Notes under the pieces: model-generated
What the model was told of the DNA's origin: nothing
Seen by the model: the letters and a program-made list of their open reading frames with translations, nothing else
Databases searched by the model: none
Position numbers and translations under genes: made by a program
Assembly: GCA_035457425.1 (NCBI GenBank)
Contig: DATIBR010000131.1
Coordinates: forward strand, 1 to 46,654
Source of the DNA: Terriglobales bacterium
GTDB lineage: Bacteria; Acidobacteriota; Terriglobia; Terriglobales; Acidobacteriaceae
DNA length: 46,654 nt
Direction: 5' to 3'
Shown: positions 8,051 through 18,700 of the stretch, piece by piece
Numbering within the stretch: position 1 is the first letter of the stretch
Layout of the letters: each line of letters opens with the position of its first letter

Positions 8051-8137
8051 GTCTTCCGACGTCAGACTTCAGGCTTCAGCCGAAGACCGCTCACAGCCGC
8101 GGCCATCGCTCTAGCGGAAGACTGAGGTCTGAAGTCT
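8051..8137. repeat. interleaved inverted repeats between convergent genes
   Basis: Two arm pairs alternate. GTCTTCCG (8051-8058) pairs with CGGAAGAC (8115-8122), and AGACTTCAG (8064-8072) pairs with CTGAAGTCT (8129-8137). The order A-B-A'-B' permits either hairpin or a pseudoknot-like fold. It lies between the convergent TSUP and ATPase genes and may act as a bidirectional terminator or be a decayed repeat. Confidence 0.5.
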
Positions 8138-8142
8138 TCTTT

Positions 8143-8631
8143 CTAGCTCTTCTCGAAGACGTCGGCTTCGGCGCACGGCTTGCCGCCTTTGACGAGCATG
8201 CGGATCTCGGTGCCGCCGGCGTGGTGCGAGACGCGGTCCATGAGGCGGTTGACCATGAAGATGCCGCGGCCGTGGTCGGCGAAGATGTTCTCGGCCTGGG
8301 TGGGATTGGGAAGCTGCGCCGGGTCGAAGCCCTCGCCGGGATCGCGCACCACGATGAGCATGCCGCGCTCCTCGTCGCACGCGATCGTGCACTGCACGCT
8401 CTTGCCAGGATCGTTCTTGCATCCGTGGATGATGGCGTTGGCGAGCGATTCGCGCAGCGCGGTCTCGACCTCGAACTCCTTGCCGCAGCCGCACTGCATG
8501 GCGCGCATCATGCCGAGCACGCCGTCGACCACGTCGTTGACGTGCTCCAGGTCCGCGGCGACGGTCACGTCGACCTTCACCCGCAGGCTGTCGGGATCGA
8601 ACTCCCACTCGGGAAAGCGCTCGTCGGGCAT
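8143..8631 (-). CDS. HATPase_c anti-sigma factor-like ATP-binding protein (RsbW/SpoIIAB type)
   Basis: 162 residues, consisting of a single GHKL ATPase domain. The N box is E61-x3-N65-A-x2-H69 (ESLANAIIHGC), the G1 box is RDPGEGFDP (97-105), and the G2 box is HGRGIFMV (120-127). This layout is that of stand-alone serine-kinase anti-sigma factors that phosphorylate an anti-anti-sigma protein, not of a two-component histidine kinase, since no dimerisation/phosphoacceptor domain is present. A Cys-rich patch CGCGKEFEVE precedes the N box. No partner sigma or STAS gene is adjacent. It follows the epimerase with a 10-bp gap, and GGAG precedes the ATG. Confidence 0.82.
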   Translation of the reverse strand: MPDERFPEWEFDPDSLRVKVDVTVAADLEHVNDVVDGVLGMMRAMQCGCGKEFEVETALRESLANAIIHGCKNDPGKSVQCTIACDEERGMLIVVRDPGEGFDPAQLPNPTQAENIFADHGRGIFMVNRLMDRVSHHAGGTEIRMLVKGGKPCAEADVFEKS

Positions 8632-8641
8632 GGCCGCTCCT

Positions 8642-9535
8642 TCAAGCGCTCAGGATACGCGCCAGCGCCTCGTCCAGTCGAGGATGCTGGGGCTGAAATC
8701 CTGCGGCCGCGAGCTTGGCCGGCACGACTCGCTGGCTAGCGAGCAGCAGCGCTTCGGCCATCTCGCCGAGCGCGAGCCGCGCCGCGAAGGCGGGCATGGG
8801 AAAGATGGTGGGGCGATGGAGCGCCTTGCCGAGCGCTTGCGTGAAGTCGGCGTTGCGCGCGGGCTCGGGCGCGACGACATTCACCGGGCCGCGCAGCGCT
8901 TCCGTCGCGAGCGCGAAGCGGAAGGCGGCAACCACGTCTGCGAGCGTGACCCAGCTCCAGTACTGGCGGCCGCTGCCGATGTTGCCGCCCAGGCCGAGTT
9001 TGAAGGGCGTGAGCATGCGCGGCAGCGCGCCGCCGTGCTTCGCCAGCACGACGCCGAGCCGCAGCTTGACCACGCGGATGCCGGCGCGCTCCGCCGGCTC
9101 CGCCGCCGCTTCCCATCCCTGCACGACCTGCGCCAGGAAGTCCTTGCCCGGCGCGCTCTGCTCGGTCAGCGCTTCGTCGCCGCGATCGCCGTAGTAGCCG
9201 ATGGCGGAGGCCATCACCAGCACGCGCGGGGGCTTCACCATCTCGGCGAGCGACTCGGCGACCTGGCGCGTGCCGGTGACGCGGCTCTCATAGATGCGCC
9301 GCTTCTTCTCGCTCGTCCAGCGGCCGGCGATGTTCTCCCCCGCGAGGTGAATGACGGCGTCGAAGCCCTCGAAGAGCGAGGGCAGCGGCCCCGCGGCGGG
9401 GTCCCAGTAGACCTCGGGCGCGCCGGGGGCGGGGGGCTCGCGGCGCAGTCGGATGAGCTGGTGGCCGTCGCACACCAGCGCCGGCACCAGGGCCGACCCT
9501 ACGAATCCCGCAGCTCCCGTCACGGCGATATGCAT
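8642..9535 (-). CDS. TIGR01777 family NAD(P)-dependent epimerase/oxidoreductase
   Basis: 297 residues, the usual length for the YfcH/SDR39U1 group of atypical short-chain dehydrogenases. The N-terminal Rossmann loop is TGAAGFVGSALVPAL (6-20). Family hallmarks are VIHLAGENIAGRWTSEKKRRIYESRVTGTR (about 61-90), the catalytic-region YYGDRGDEALTE, and RLGVVL. The C-terminal DUF1731-like part ends with the diagnostic helix RVVPAKLAAAGFQPQHPRLDEAL. Substrate is unknown, although in cyanobacteria and plants a relative affects cell division and chloroplast morphology. It is upstream of and probably co-transcribed with the ATPase gene. Confidence 0.92.
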   Translation of the reverse strand: MHIAVTGAAGFVGSALVPALVCDGHQLIRLRREPPAPGAPEVYWDPAAGPLPSLFEGFDAVIHLAGENIAGRWTSEKKRRIYESRVTGTRQVAESLAEMVKPPRVLVMASAIGYYGDRGDEALTEQSAPGKDFLAQVVQGWEAAAEPAERAGIRVVKLRLGVVLAKHGGALPRMLTPFKLGLGGNIGSGRQYWSWVTLADVVAAFRFALATEALRGPVNVVAPEPARNADFTQALGKALHRPTIFPMPAFAARLALGEMAEALLLASQRVVPAKLAAAGFQPQHPRLDEALARILSA

Positions 9536-9619
9536 GAGCTATTGTCGAACGCGGCGCGCCCCGCGCGCAAAGAGTTGAACGCGCGCTTGGAGCGCGCCTC
9601 CAGAAGTTGAACCCCTGCG

Positions 9620-10213
9620 CTACCGGCCTGCGCCGGCGGTCTGGGGCTGCATCTCGACGTACTGCAGGAACGCCGGGCTCACGCCGCCGTACGTACCAGC
9701 AACGTCGGTGATCACCTTCGGCGCCATCACGCGCGAGCCAAGGACGAACAGCACCAGCGAGGCGAAGAATGCGCCAAAGCCGACCAGCATTCCCCAACCG
9801 TCCATGTCCGGGCCGCTGGTGCCGACCCAGATGCCCGCCGGGATGCAGCCCAGGAACAGGAGCCAGCCGATGCCGAGGTACATGCGGCGCCGCTGACGAT
9901 GCGGGTCGCAGAGCGGCACCTGGATCTTCTGGCGCTTCATCACGATGGTGGCCACGATGGCGTAGATCAGCAGTCCGGGGAAGAGGATGAGCAGATACAG
10001 CCAGGGCTGGTGCCAGCCAAAGTTCCTGTTCACGACGCCGGCGGAGGGCTGGCCGCACTTCACGCAATAGGGCGGCAGCGAGGCGCCGATAGGGATGACG
10101 AGGTTGTCTCCCTCGCGGCGCAGCGCCAAAACGGGCCGGGCCAGCGTATTGCCGCAGGTCGTGCACGTCGCGGCAGAATCGGCGTTCTTCGTTCCACAGT
10201 TCGCGCAGAACAT
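9620..10213 (-). CDS. zinc-ribbon membrane protein of unknown function
   Basis: 197 residues. The N-terminal zinc ribbon has two CxxC pairs (MFCANCGTKNADSAATCTTCGN, Cys at 3, 6, 17 and 20). A further CVKCG occurs at about 51-55 (PPYCVKCGQPSAG). Three or four hydrophobic segments follow (LYLLILFPGLLIYAIVATIVM, YLGIGWLLFLGCIPAGIWVG, LVGFGAFFASLVLFVLGSRVMAPK). A short cytoplasmic loop CDPHRQRRR lies between helices. The overall design matches many uncharacterised double-zinc-ribbon membrane proteins of Acidobacteria. GGAGGAT stands 8 nt ahead of the ATG. No function can be assigned. Confidence 0.8.
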   Translation of the reverse strand: MFCANCGTKNADSAATCTTCGNTLARPVLALRREGDNLVIPIGASLPPYCVKCGQPSAGVVNRNFGWHQPWLYLLILFPGLLIYAIVATIVMKRQKIQVPLCDPHRQRRRMYLGIGWLLFLGCIPAGIWVGTSGPDMDGWGMLVGFGAFFASLVLFVLGSRVMAPKVITDVAGTYGGVSPAFLQYVEMQPQTAGAGR

Positions 10214-10304
10214 AGGGCGGATCCTCCCCCGGGAGCGGCGGGATTATCCGTGCTGTGGGCGGTTCCGGCAAGAGGGAATCGCGGGGAGCCGCAGATTTAC
10301 TCGC

Positions 10305-10310
10305 TATAAT
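10305..10310 (+). promoter_or_regulatory. consensus -10 hexamer in front of the rel leader ORF
   Basis: A perfect TATAAT, 5 nt before the ATG of the short ORF at 10316. Transcription would start at or within one or two bases of that ATG. No convincing -35 sequence is visible at 16-18 bp upstream. Confidence 0.5.
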
Positions 10311-10315
10311 CCAGT

Positions 10316-10456
10316 ATGGCCACGTTGCGACATCCGATCGCGGCTTCTTTTTCCTTAGAACCGCTGAGCGATCTCGCGGCGCGAGCTGCCCTTCGGCCTT
10401 TGGGCAGGCGGCTCGGCGGGCAAGCCGGCCTCGCCGCCTCGGTGGAGATCTTCTAG
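10316..10456 (+). CDS. short leader ORF (46 codons) abutting rel
   Basis: An open frame of 46 codons starting MATLRHPIA and ending with TAG at 10454-10456. It touches the ATG of rel at 10457 with no gap and lies in the same frame. Rel itself begins MATLRHQIA: eight of nine residues match, and 21 of the first 26 bases are identical. A consensus TATAAT lies 5 nt upstream, so the leader would be translated from a leaderless mRNA. The remaining peptide (about 37 residues rich in Ala, Leu and Arg) resembles no known family. It could be a translational-coupling leader, an attenuating peptide, or the scar of a duplication of the rel 5' end. Expression is unproven. Confidence 0.4.
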   Translation: MATLRHPIAASFSLEPLSDLAARAALRPLGRRLGGQAGLAASVEIF

Positions 10457-12670
<2,214 letters not shown>

Positions 12671-12674
12671 TGGA

Positions 12675-12744
12675 AGCAATAAGCGATAGGCAATAAGCGT
12701 GGAGCGCGCTCGCCCCCGGAACGCGCGTAATAGAATCCCTTCCA
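12675..12744 (+). promoter_or_regulatory. short direct repeat and -10-like element before the polysaccharide deacetylase
   Basis: The 9-mer GCAATAAGC occurs twice, 15 bp apart (12675-12683 and 12690-12698), separated by GATAG-containing sequence. A -10-like TAGAAT at 12731-12736 lies 8 nt before the GTG start at 12745, with no Shine-Dalgarno sequence between. Confidence 0.4.
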
Positions 12745-13464
12745 GTGCTTTCCGAACTGATCACCGGAGTCGCAGCGGCGGGCGCCGCCGCGGGTGTGTT
12801 CGCCTACGGGGCGCGGGCGCCGCAGTCGCAGCTGTTCGGTCCGGCTTTCTGCGGGACGCCGGGAAGGGGGAAGCAGCTCGCGCTCACTTACGACGACGGC
12901 CCCAACGATCCGTGGACGCAGAAGCTGCTGGACGTGCTCGACCGCCATGGCGTGAAAGCGACGTTCTTCCTGATCGGGCGGTACGTGGAGCTGCGCCCGG
13001 AGATCGCGCGCGAGGTCGCGGCGCGCGGGCACGTGGTCGGCAACCACACCTGGTCGCACCCCGACCTGGTGTTCACCTCGAAAGCGACGCTCGAGTCGGA
13101 GCTGAAGAAGACGGAAGCCGCGCTCACGCAGGCCGTGGGCGCGCACTCGAGGTTGTTCCGGCCGCCGTTCGGCGCGCGGCGGCCAGCGACGCTGAAGACC
13201 GCGCGCGCGCTGGGCCTCGAGCCCATCCTGTGGTCGGTGACCTGTTGGGACTGGTCGGCGAAGAGCCCGGAGGCCATCGTGAAGAAGGCCGCGCGGCGGA
13301 TCCGCGGCGGCGACGTCATCCTGCTGCACGATGGCGGGCATTTGGCGTTCGGGGCCGACCGAGTGCACACGGTGGCGGCGACGGATGAACTCATCCGGCG
13401 CTACCAGGGCGAGGGGTTCGAGTTCGTGACGGTGCCGGAGATGCGGGCGTCACCAGACTCTTAG
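12745..13464 (+). CDS. polysaccharide deacetylase (NodB domain, CE4)
   Basis: 239 residues from a GTG start. The N-terminal hydrophobic stretch (LITGVAAAGAAAGVFAYGA) is a signal anchor, placing the catalytic domain outside the inner membrane. The NodB/CE4 motifs are complete. MT1 is TYDDGP with the catalytic-base/metal Asp50-Asp51. MT2 is HTWSHPD with His101 and His105. MT3 is RPPFGAR at 139-145, MT4 is CWDWSAKSP with Asp169, and MT5 is VILLHDGG with His195. Such enzymes remove N- or O-acetyl groups from peptidoglycan, chitooligosaccharides or other cell-surface glycans. The exact substrate cannot be told. A -10-like hexamer 8 nt ahead of the GTG supports this start. Confidence 0.92.
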   Translation: MLSELITGVAAAGAAAGVFAYGARAPQSQLFGPAFCGTPGRGKQLALTYDDGPNDPWTQKLLDVLDRHGVKATFFLIGRYVELRPEIAREVAARGHVVGNHTWSHPDLVFTSKATLESELKKTEAALTQAVGAHSRLFRPPFGARRPATLKTARALGLEPILWSVTCWDWSAKSPEAIVKKAARRIRGGDVILLHDGGHLAFGADRVHTVAATDELIRRYQGEGFEFVTVPEMRASPDS

Positions 13465-13465
13465 G

Positions 13466-13549
13466 CTTGTCATTCCGAGCGAAGCGAGGAATCTGCTTTT
13501 CGTGACGAAGAAGCAGATTCCTCGTCGCTACGCTCCTCGGAATGACAAG
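13466..13549. repeat. long palindromic intergenic repeat (TCATTCCGAG family, copy 1)
   Basis: The outer 14-bp arms CTTGTCATTCCGAG (13466-13479) and CTCGGAATGACAAG (13536-13549) are perfect. An inner pairing of GAGGAATCTGCTT with AAGCAGATTCCTC extends the stem to about 33 bp with small interruptions. It ends exactly at the hemL stop codon and lies between convergent genes, so it can terminate both. Related copies are at 27027, 27694 and 37494. Confidence 0.85.
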
Positions 13550-14842
13550 TCATAGGGAAGGAAACGCTTCCCGCGCCGCTTCTACCGTGAGCCGCACCTC
13601 GTCTTCGGTGTGCGCGCCGGAGAGGAACGCCGCCTCGAATTGCGAGGGCGGCAGGTAGACGCCGCGCTCCAGCATCGCGCGATGCCACTTGCCGAAGGCG
13701 GCGGTGTCGGACTTCGCCGCCGAATCCCAGTCCGTGACTTTCCCCGGCTGGAAGAACCAGGTGAACATCGAGCGGACGCGGTTGGCCATCAGCTTCACGC
13801 CCGCTTCTTCTGCCGCGGCGCAGACCTTCTCGACCAGCACGCCGGCGAGCGATTCCAGGCGCGTGTAAAGCTCGGGGTGCGCCTTCAGGTGCTTCAGGGT
13901 CGCGAGGCCGGCGGCCATGGCGAGCGGGTTGCCGCTGAGCGTGCCCGCCTGGTAGACGGGGCCGAGGGGCGCGACCGTGTTCATGATCTCGGCGCGGCCG
14001 CCGTAGGCGCCCACCGGCAGCCCGCCGCCGATGATCTTGCCGAGCGTCGTCATGTCGGGCTTGATGCGGTAGAGCTGCTGCGCGCCGCCGTAGGAGACGC
14101 GGAAGCCGGTCATCACCTCGTCGAAGATGAGCACCGCGCCGTCGCGCCGCGTGATCTCGCGCAGCGCTTCGAGGTACCCCGGCGCGGGCGGGACGCAGCC
14201 CATGTTGCCGACCACCGGCTCCACGATGACGCACGCGATCTGCCCCTTGAACCTCGTGAACGCCTGCTCGACCGCGGTGACGGAGTTGTAGGGGAGCGCG
14301 AGGGTGAACTGCGCGAGTTCGTCGAGCACGCCGGCGGAGCCGGCGATGCCGAGCGTCGCCACGCCGGAGCCGGCCTTGACCAGCAGGGAATCGGCGTGGC
14401 CGTGGTAGCAGCCTTCGAACTTGACCAGGTATTTGCGTTCGGTGAAGCCGCGCGCCAGGCGGATGGCCGACATCGTCGCCTCGGTGCCGGACGAGACGAA
14501 GCGGACTTTTTCGCACGACGGGAAGGCGTCGAGCACCGCCTCGGCGAGCTCGAGTTCGAGCGGGGTGGAAGCGCCGAAGCTCGCGCCCGAGCGCGCGCCC
14601 GCCTCGATCACGCGCGTCACTTCCGGATGGCAGTGGCCGAGGATGAGCGGACCCCAAGAGCCGACGTAGTCGATGTACTCGTTGCCGTCGGCGTCCCACA
14701 TGTGCGAGCCGGAGCCGCGGACGATCCACGGCGGGTCGCCGCCCACGGCGCGGAAGGCGCGCACCGGGGAATCGACGCCGCCGGGGATCACGCGCTCGGC
14801 GCGCTCTTGCAGCTTGCGGGAGAGGTCGGTCTTGCGGGGCAT
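13550..14842 (-). CDS. hemL: glutamate-1-semialdehyde 2,1-aminomutase
   Basis: 430 residues, the normal length. This PLP enzyme converts glutamate-1-semialdehyde to 5-aminolevulinate in the C5 route to heme, siroheme and cobalamin. Clear hallmarks are the N-terminal [17 protein letters not shown], the [13 protein letters not shown] phosphate-binding region (119-131), [10 protein letters not shown], and [11 protein letters not shown] with the cofactor aspartate Asp241. The Schiff-base lysine is Lys269 in [19 protein letters not shown] -10-like TATAGT (complement of 14855-14860) stands 12 nt before the ATG without a Shine-Dalgarno sequence. The gene is monocistronic and ends in a long palindromic repeat. 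Confidence 0.97.
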   Translation of the reverse strand: MPRKTDLSRKLQERAERVIPGGVDSPVRAFRAVGGDPPWIVRGSGSHMWDADGNEYIDYVGSWGPLILGHCHPEVTRVIEAGARSGASFGASTPLELELAEAVLDAFPSCEKVRFVSSGTEATMSAIRLARGFTERKYLVKFEGCYHGHADSLLVKAGSGVATLGIAGSAGVLDELAQFTLALPYNSVTAVEQAFTRFKGQIACVIVEPVVGNMGCVPPAPGYLEALREITRRDGAVLIFDEVMTGFRVSYGGAQQLYRIKPDMTTLGKIIGGGLPVGAYGGRAEIMNTVAPLGPVYQAGTLSGNPLAMAAGLATLKHLKAHPELYTRLESLAGVLVEKVCAAAEEAGVKLMANRVRSMFTWFFQPGKVTDWDSAAKSDTAAFGKWHRAMLERGVYLPPSQFEAAFLSGAHTEDEVRLTVEAAREAFPSL

Positions 14843-14869
14843 GGGGAACGGAACACTATAGCAGCGCGA

Positions 14870-15679
14870 TCAGCGCGTGAAGGCATGGCGGGCGAGGACC
14901 GCTGCTACCGTGTAATAGAGCGGGGAGAGAATCACCCAAGACCAGAATGAGGCGGCGGGAAACGGCTCAGCATGAGCGGCTGCATCGGCCTTAAGGGTGC
15001 GATAGAGCAGCACGTCAAGGCCGGCGAGTATGGCCGCTCCACAAGCCGCCACGGTTCCGGGGTTCGGAAAGAGAGATGAAATAAGGAACCCTCCTACCCA
15101 AGGCAATGCAGCAGAAGACAGCGCGACGAGCTTACGTCCGATCGGGGTGGGAGGCGGCGCATTCCAAGGTCTGTCAACCTCTCCGGTTCCGGTGTCGCGG
15201 ACTACGAGCCGCGTTGGAACTCCGAGGGCATCGGAGAGTTCGCTCGCCACAGCCGGCAAGTCGTGCAGCAGCGGATAGTAGCTGGTGTGAGACAAGACCC
15301 TTTCATCGCCGCCGTGGGATACCGTCACTATCTCGAGTGCTTCCCTACTGCCGAAGTTTTCCACGAACCTGAATGCCAGGGAGACAAGCCCGGCACGGCC
15401 TACAGCCAGCGAACTAGTACCGAACAAGGACGGACGCACGAATCTCAGTTCTTGCGCGTCTACCTCGAACCTGCCAAAGCCGGATCGCCGAATGATCCAG
15501 CGCCCCAAGACGGCTGCGGTCACTATGAGGAAACCAACGATGTCCCACTGAACACTCTCGCCGAAGCGCGTCCGCCGCCAAACTTCGTAGCCGGCGAGTG
15601 CTACCGAGGGGCTTGCCACGACCAATGCCCATACCCAGCCGGGGATGGTGCTGGAGCGGATTCTAATGACGCGTTTCAC
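14870..15679 (-). CDS. hypothetical membrane protein, lower GC than neighbours
   Basis: 269 residues from a GTG start. I do not recognise a family. Visible features are two N-terminal membrane segments (VWALVVASPSVALAGYEVW and WDIVGFLIVTAAVLGRWII) and a central soluble stretch of about 120 residues with a PH-like pattern (FGRFEVDAQELRFVRPSLFGTSSLAVGRAGLVSLAFRFV). Two or three C-terminal membrane segments follow. The coding sequence is noticeably less GC-rich and uses more AT-ending codons than hemL and mfd on either side, which suggests recent acquisition or weak selection. A degenerate -10-like TAAGAT lies 9 nt before the start. Confidence 0.65.
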   Translation of the reverse strand: MKRVIRIRSSTIPGWVWALVVASPSVALAGYEVWRRTRFGESVQWDIVGFLIVTAAVLGRWIIRRSGFGRFEVDAQELRFVRPSLFGTSSLAVGRAGLVSLAFRFVENFGSREALEIVTVSHGGDERVLSHTSYYPLLHDLPAVASELSDALGVPTRLVVRDTGTGEVDRPWNAPPPTPIGRKLVALSSAALPWVGGFLISSLFPNPGTVAACGAAILAGLDVLLYRTLKADAAAHAEPFPAASFWSWVILSPLYYTVAAVLARHAFTR

Positions 15680-15743
15680 GCGGCCGCATCTTAAACCCTA
15701 CAGGCGTCGTCGTGCGCCACACTGGTAGAATCAAAGCTGAGTC

Positions 15744-18700
15744 ATGGTCCAGCCATTCGTCCGCGAACTGTTCGTGGACGTGGAAAAGTCTGACGCCCTC
15801 AAGCGTGCGATACCCCCTCTGAAGGGTCGCGCGGGGCGGATACGTGTCGCTGGACTCACCCCGACTGCCAAAGCCCTGCATCTTCCGCTGCTGCGGCGCG
15901 CGGGGCAGAAGCCGCTGCTGGTCGTCGTCCGGAACAACAAGGCGGCGGAGGCGCTGCTGCCGGTAGTGCGCGCGTTCTGCGAGCTGACCGGCGCGGCGGA
16001 GCCGGAGGCCGCCATCGCGCTGCCGGCCTACGACGTGCTGCCGTTCGAGAACCAGTCGCCGCATCCCGAGATCCAGGAAGAGCGCGCGGCGACGCTGTGG
16101 AAGATCGCCACGGGGGCGGCGGAGATCGTGCTTGCGCCGCTGGAGTCGGCGCTCATGCGGATGCGGCCGGCGGAGGCTTACGCGGCGCTGGCGCGCACGC
16201 TGCGCAAAGGCGAGAGCGTCGACAGCGACCTCCTGGTCGAGCACCTGAACCTGGTCGGCTACGTGAAGGTGGACGTGGTCGAGATGCCGGGGCAGTACGC
16301 CGTGCGCGGCGGCATCCTGGACGTGTACTCGCCCGAGATGGATCGGCCGGTGCGCGCGGAGTTCTTCGGCGACGAGCTCGAGTCGCTGCGGAAGTTCGAT
16401 CCGGCGTCGCAGCGCTCGCAGAACCCGCTGGACGAGGCGGTGCTGCTGCCGCTGACCGAGACCGCCGTGAGCGAAGCGACGCTGGCCGCCATCCACGCGC
16501 GCCTCTCGGGCGGGCGCATCACGGGCGCGCAGGCCACGGTGGAAGAGGCCGTGGTCGCGACCGGCGTGAGCGTCTTTCCCGGCTGGGAGCTGTACGCGCC
16601 GGTCGCGGGCGCTCCGGCGACGCTGCTCGACCTGCTGCCGGAAGCGGTCGTCTTCGTGGACGAGCCAAGCGAAGTGACTGCCGAGATCGACGTCTTCTGG
16701 GAGAAACTGGAGCGCGCGCACGAGCAGTCGGGCGTCGGGAACCTGGTGAAGCCGGAGGAGCTGTTTCTCTCCGCCGAGGAGTGGCAGGCCGCGCTCGCGC
16801 AGCGCGCCGGCGGGGCGCTGGAACATCTCGGTATCGAGACCGGCGACACCGAGACCATCACGCTGCAATCGCAGCCCACGCCGCGCTTTCATGGCGCCGT
16901 GCCGGCGCTGGTGGAAGAGGTGCAGCGGCTGACGGCGGACGGGCGCCGCGTGCTGTTCTGCGCCGGCTCCACCGGCGAGATGGAGCGGCTGGCCGACATC
17001 TTCACCGAATACAACGTGCCGTTCCGCATGGGGATGCGCACCGGCACCGCCGGCGGCGAGACTTTCCTCGACGAAGCCGCGTACTTCACCGAAGACGTGT
17101 TCGCGACGGTGCTGGTGCGCGCGTATGTGCCCGACGGCGTCCAGCTGCCCGAAGCGAAGCTCACCGTGTTCGGGTCGCGCGACCTGTTCGACGAATCGGA
17201 AGCTGCCGCCGCGCGGCCGCTGAAGCAGAAGTCGAAGACCGCGGCGTTCATGTCGGACTTTCGCGACCTCGCCGTCGGCGACTACGTGGTGCACGTGGAG
17301 CACGGCATCGGCCAGTACGTGGGGCTGCGCGAGATCGACCAGGAGGGCGCGAAGGCCGAGTTCATGGTGCTGGAGTACGCCGAGGGCGCGAAGCTCTACG
17401 TGCCGCTCACGCGCCTCGACCTGATCCAGAAATATCGCTCGGCGGAGGGCGCGAAGCCGGCGCTGAGCCGCCTGGGCACGGCGGCGTGGCAGAAGACCAA
17501 GGCGCGCGTGAAGAAGGCCATGAAAGACATGGCCGACGAGCTGCTGAAGCTCTACGCCGCGCGCAAGACCGCGCAAGGCCACGCCTTCCCCGCCGACACC
17601 GAGTGGCAGAAGGAATTCGAGGACGCGTTCGAGTTCGCCGAGACCGAGGACCAGGACCTGGCCATCGCCGACATCAAGCGCGACATGCAGTCGCCGCAGC
17701 CCATGGACCGCCTGCTGTGCGGCGACGTGGGGTACGGCAAGACCGAGGTCGCGATGCGCGCGGCCTTCAAGGCGGTGAGCGACGGCAAGCAGGTCGCGGT
17801 GCTCGCGCCCACCACCATCCTCGCCTTCCAGCACTACGAGACGTTCCAAGACCGCTTCAAGCAGTTCCCGCTGACGGTCGAGATGATCTCGCGCTTCCGC
17901 TCGCCCAAGCAGCAGAAGGAGATCGTGGAGCGCGTGGCGCAGGGCAAGGTCGACGTGCTCATCGGCACGCACCGCCTGCTCTCGAAGGACATCGTGTTCC
18001 AGGACCTCGGGCTGCTGATCGTGGACGAGGAGCAGCGCTTCGGCGTCCGGCACAAAGAGCGGCTGAAGCAGATGCGCAAGGAGGTGGACGTGCTGACGAT
18101 GAGCGCGACGCCCATCCCGCGCACGCTGCACATGGCGGTGGTCGGGCTCCGGGACATGAGCGTGATCGAGACGCCGCCGCGGGACCGCATCGCCATCCAG
18201 ACGGTCGTGGCTGCGTTCGACGAGAAGCTGATCAAGAATGCCATCGAGCAGGAGCTCGACCGCGGCGGCCAGGTCTACTTCGTCCACAACCGCGTGGATT
18301 CCATCTACGAGATCGCAGAGAAGATCCGCGAGCTGGCGCCGAAGGCGCGCATCCTCGTCGGGCACGGACAGATGAGCGAGCACGAACTGGAGAAGGTGAT
18401 GTATGCGTTCGTGCGCCACCAGGCCGACGTGCTGATCGCCACCACCATCATCGAGAACGGGCTCGACATCCCCCTGTGCAACACCATCCTCATCAACCGC
18501 GCCGACCGGCACGGGCTCTCGGAGCTCTACCAGCTGCGCGGGCGCGTGGGGCGCTCGAACCGCCGCGCGTATGCGTATTTGCTGGTGCCGCCGGAGCAGG
18601 AGCTGACCGCCATCGCGCGCCGCCGGCTGGCCGCGCTCAAGGAATTCTCGGACCTCGGCGCCGGCTTCAAGATCGCCGCGCTCGACCTGGAGCTAAGAGG

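Noticed and set aside
12699-13388. 229-codon + strand frame overlapping the polysaccharide deacetylase
   Set aside because: Arg/Gly-rich shadow in another frame; the GTG-started frame has all five CE4 motifs.
15663-18512. 949-codon minus-strand open frame opposite mfd
   Set aside because: Compositionally biased shadow of the unmistakable mfd gene, with no recognisable motif.
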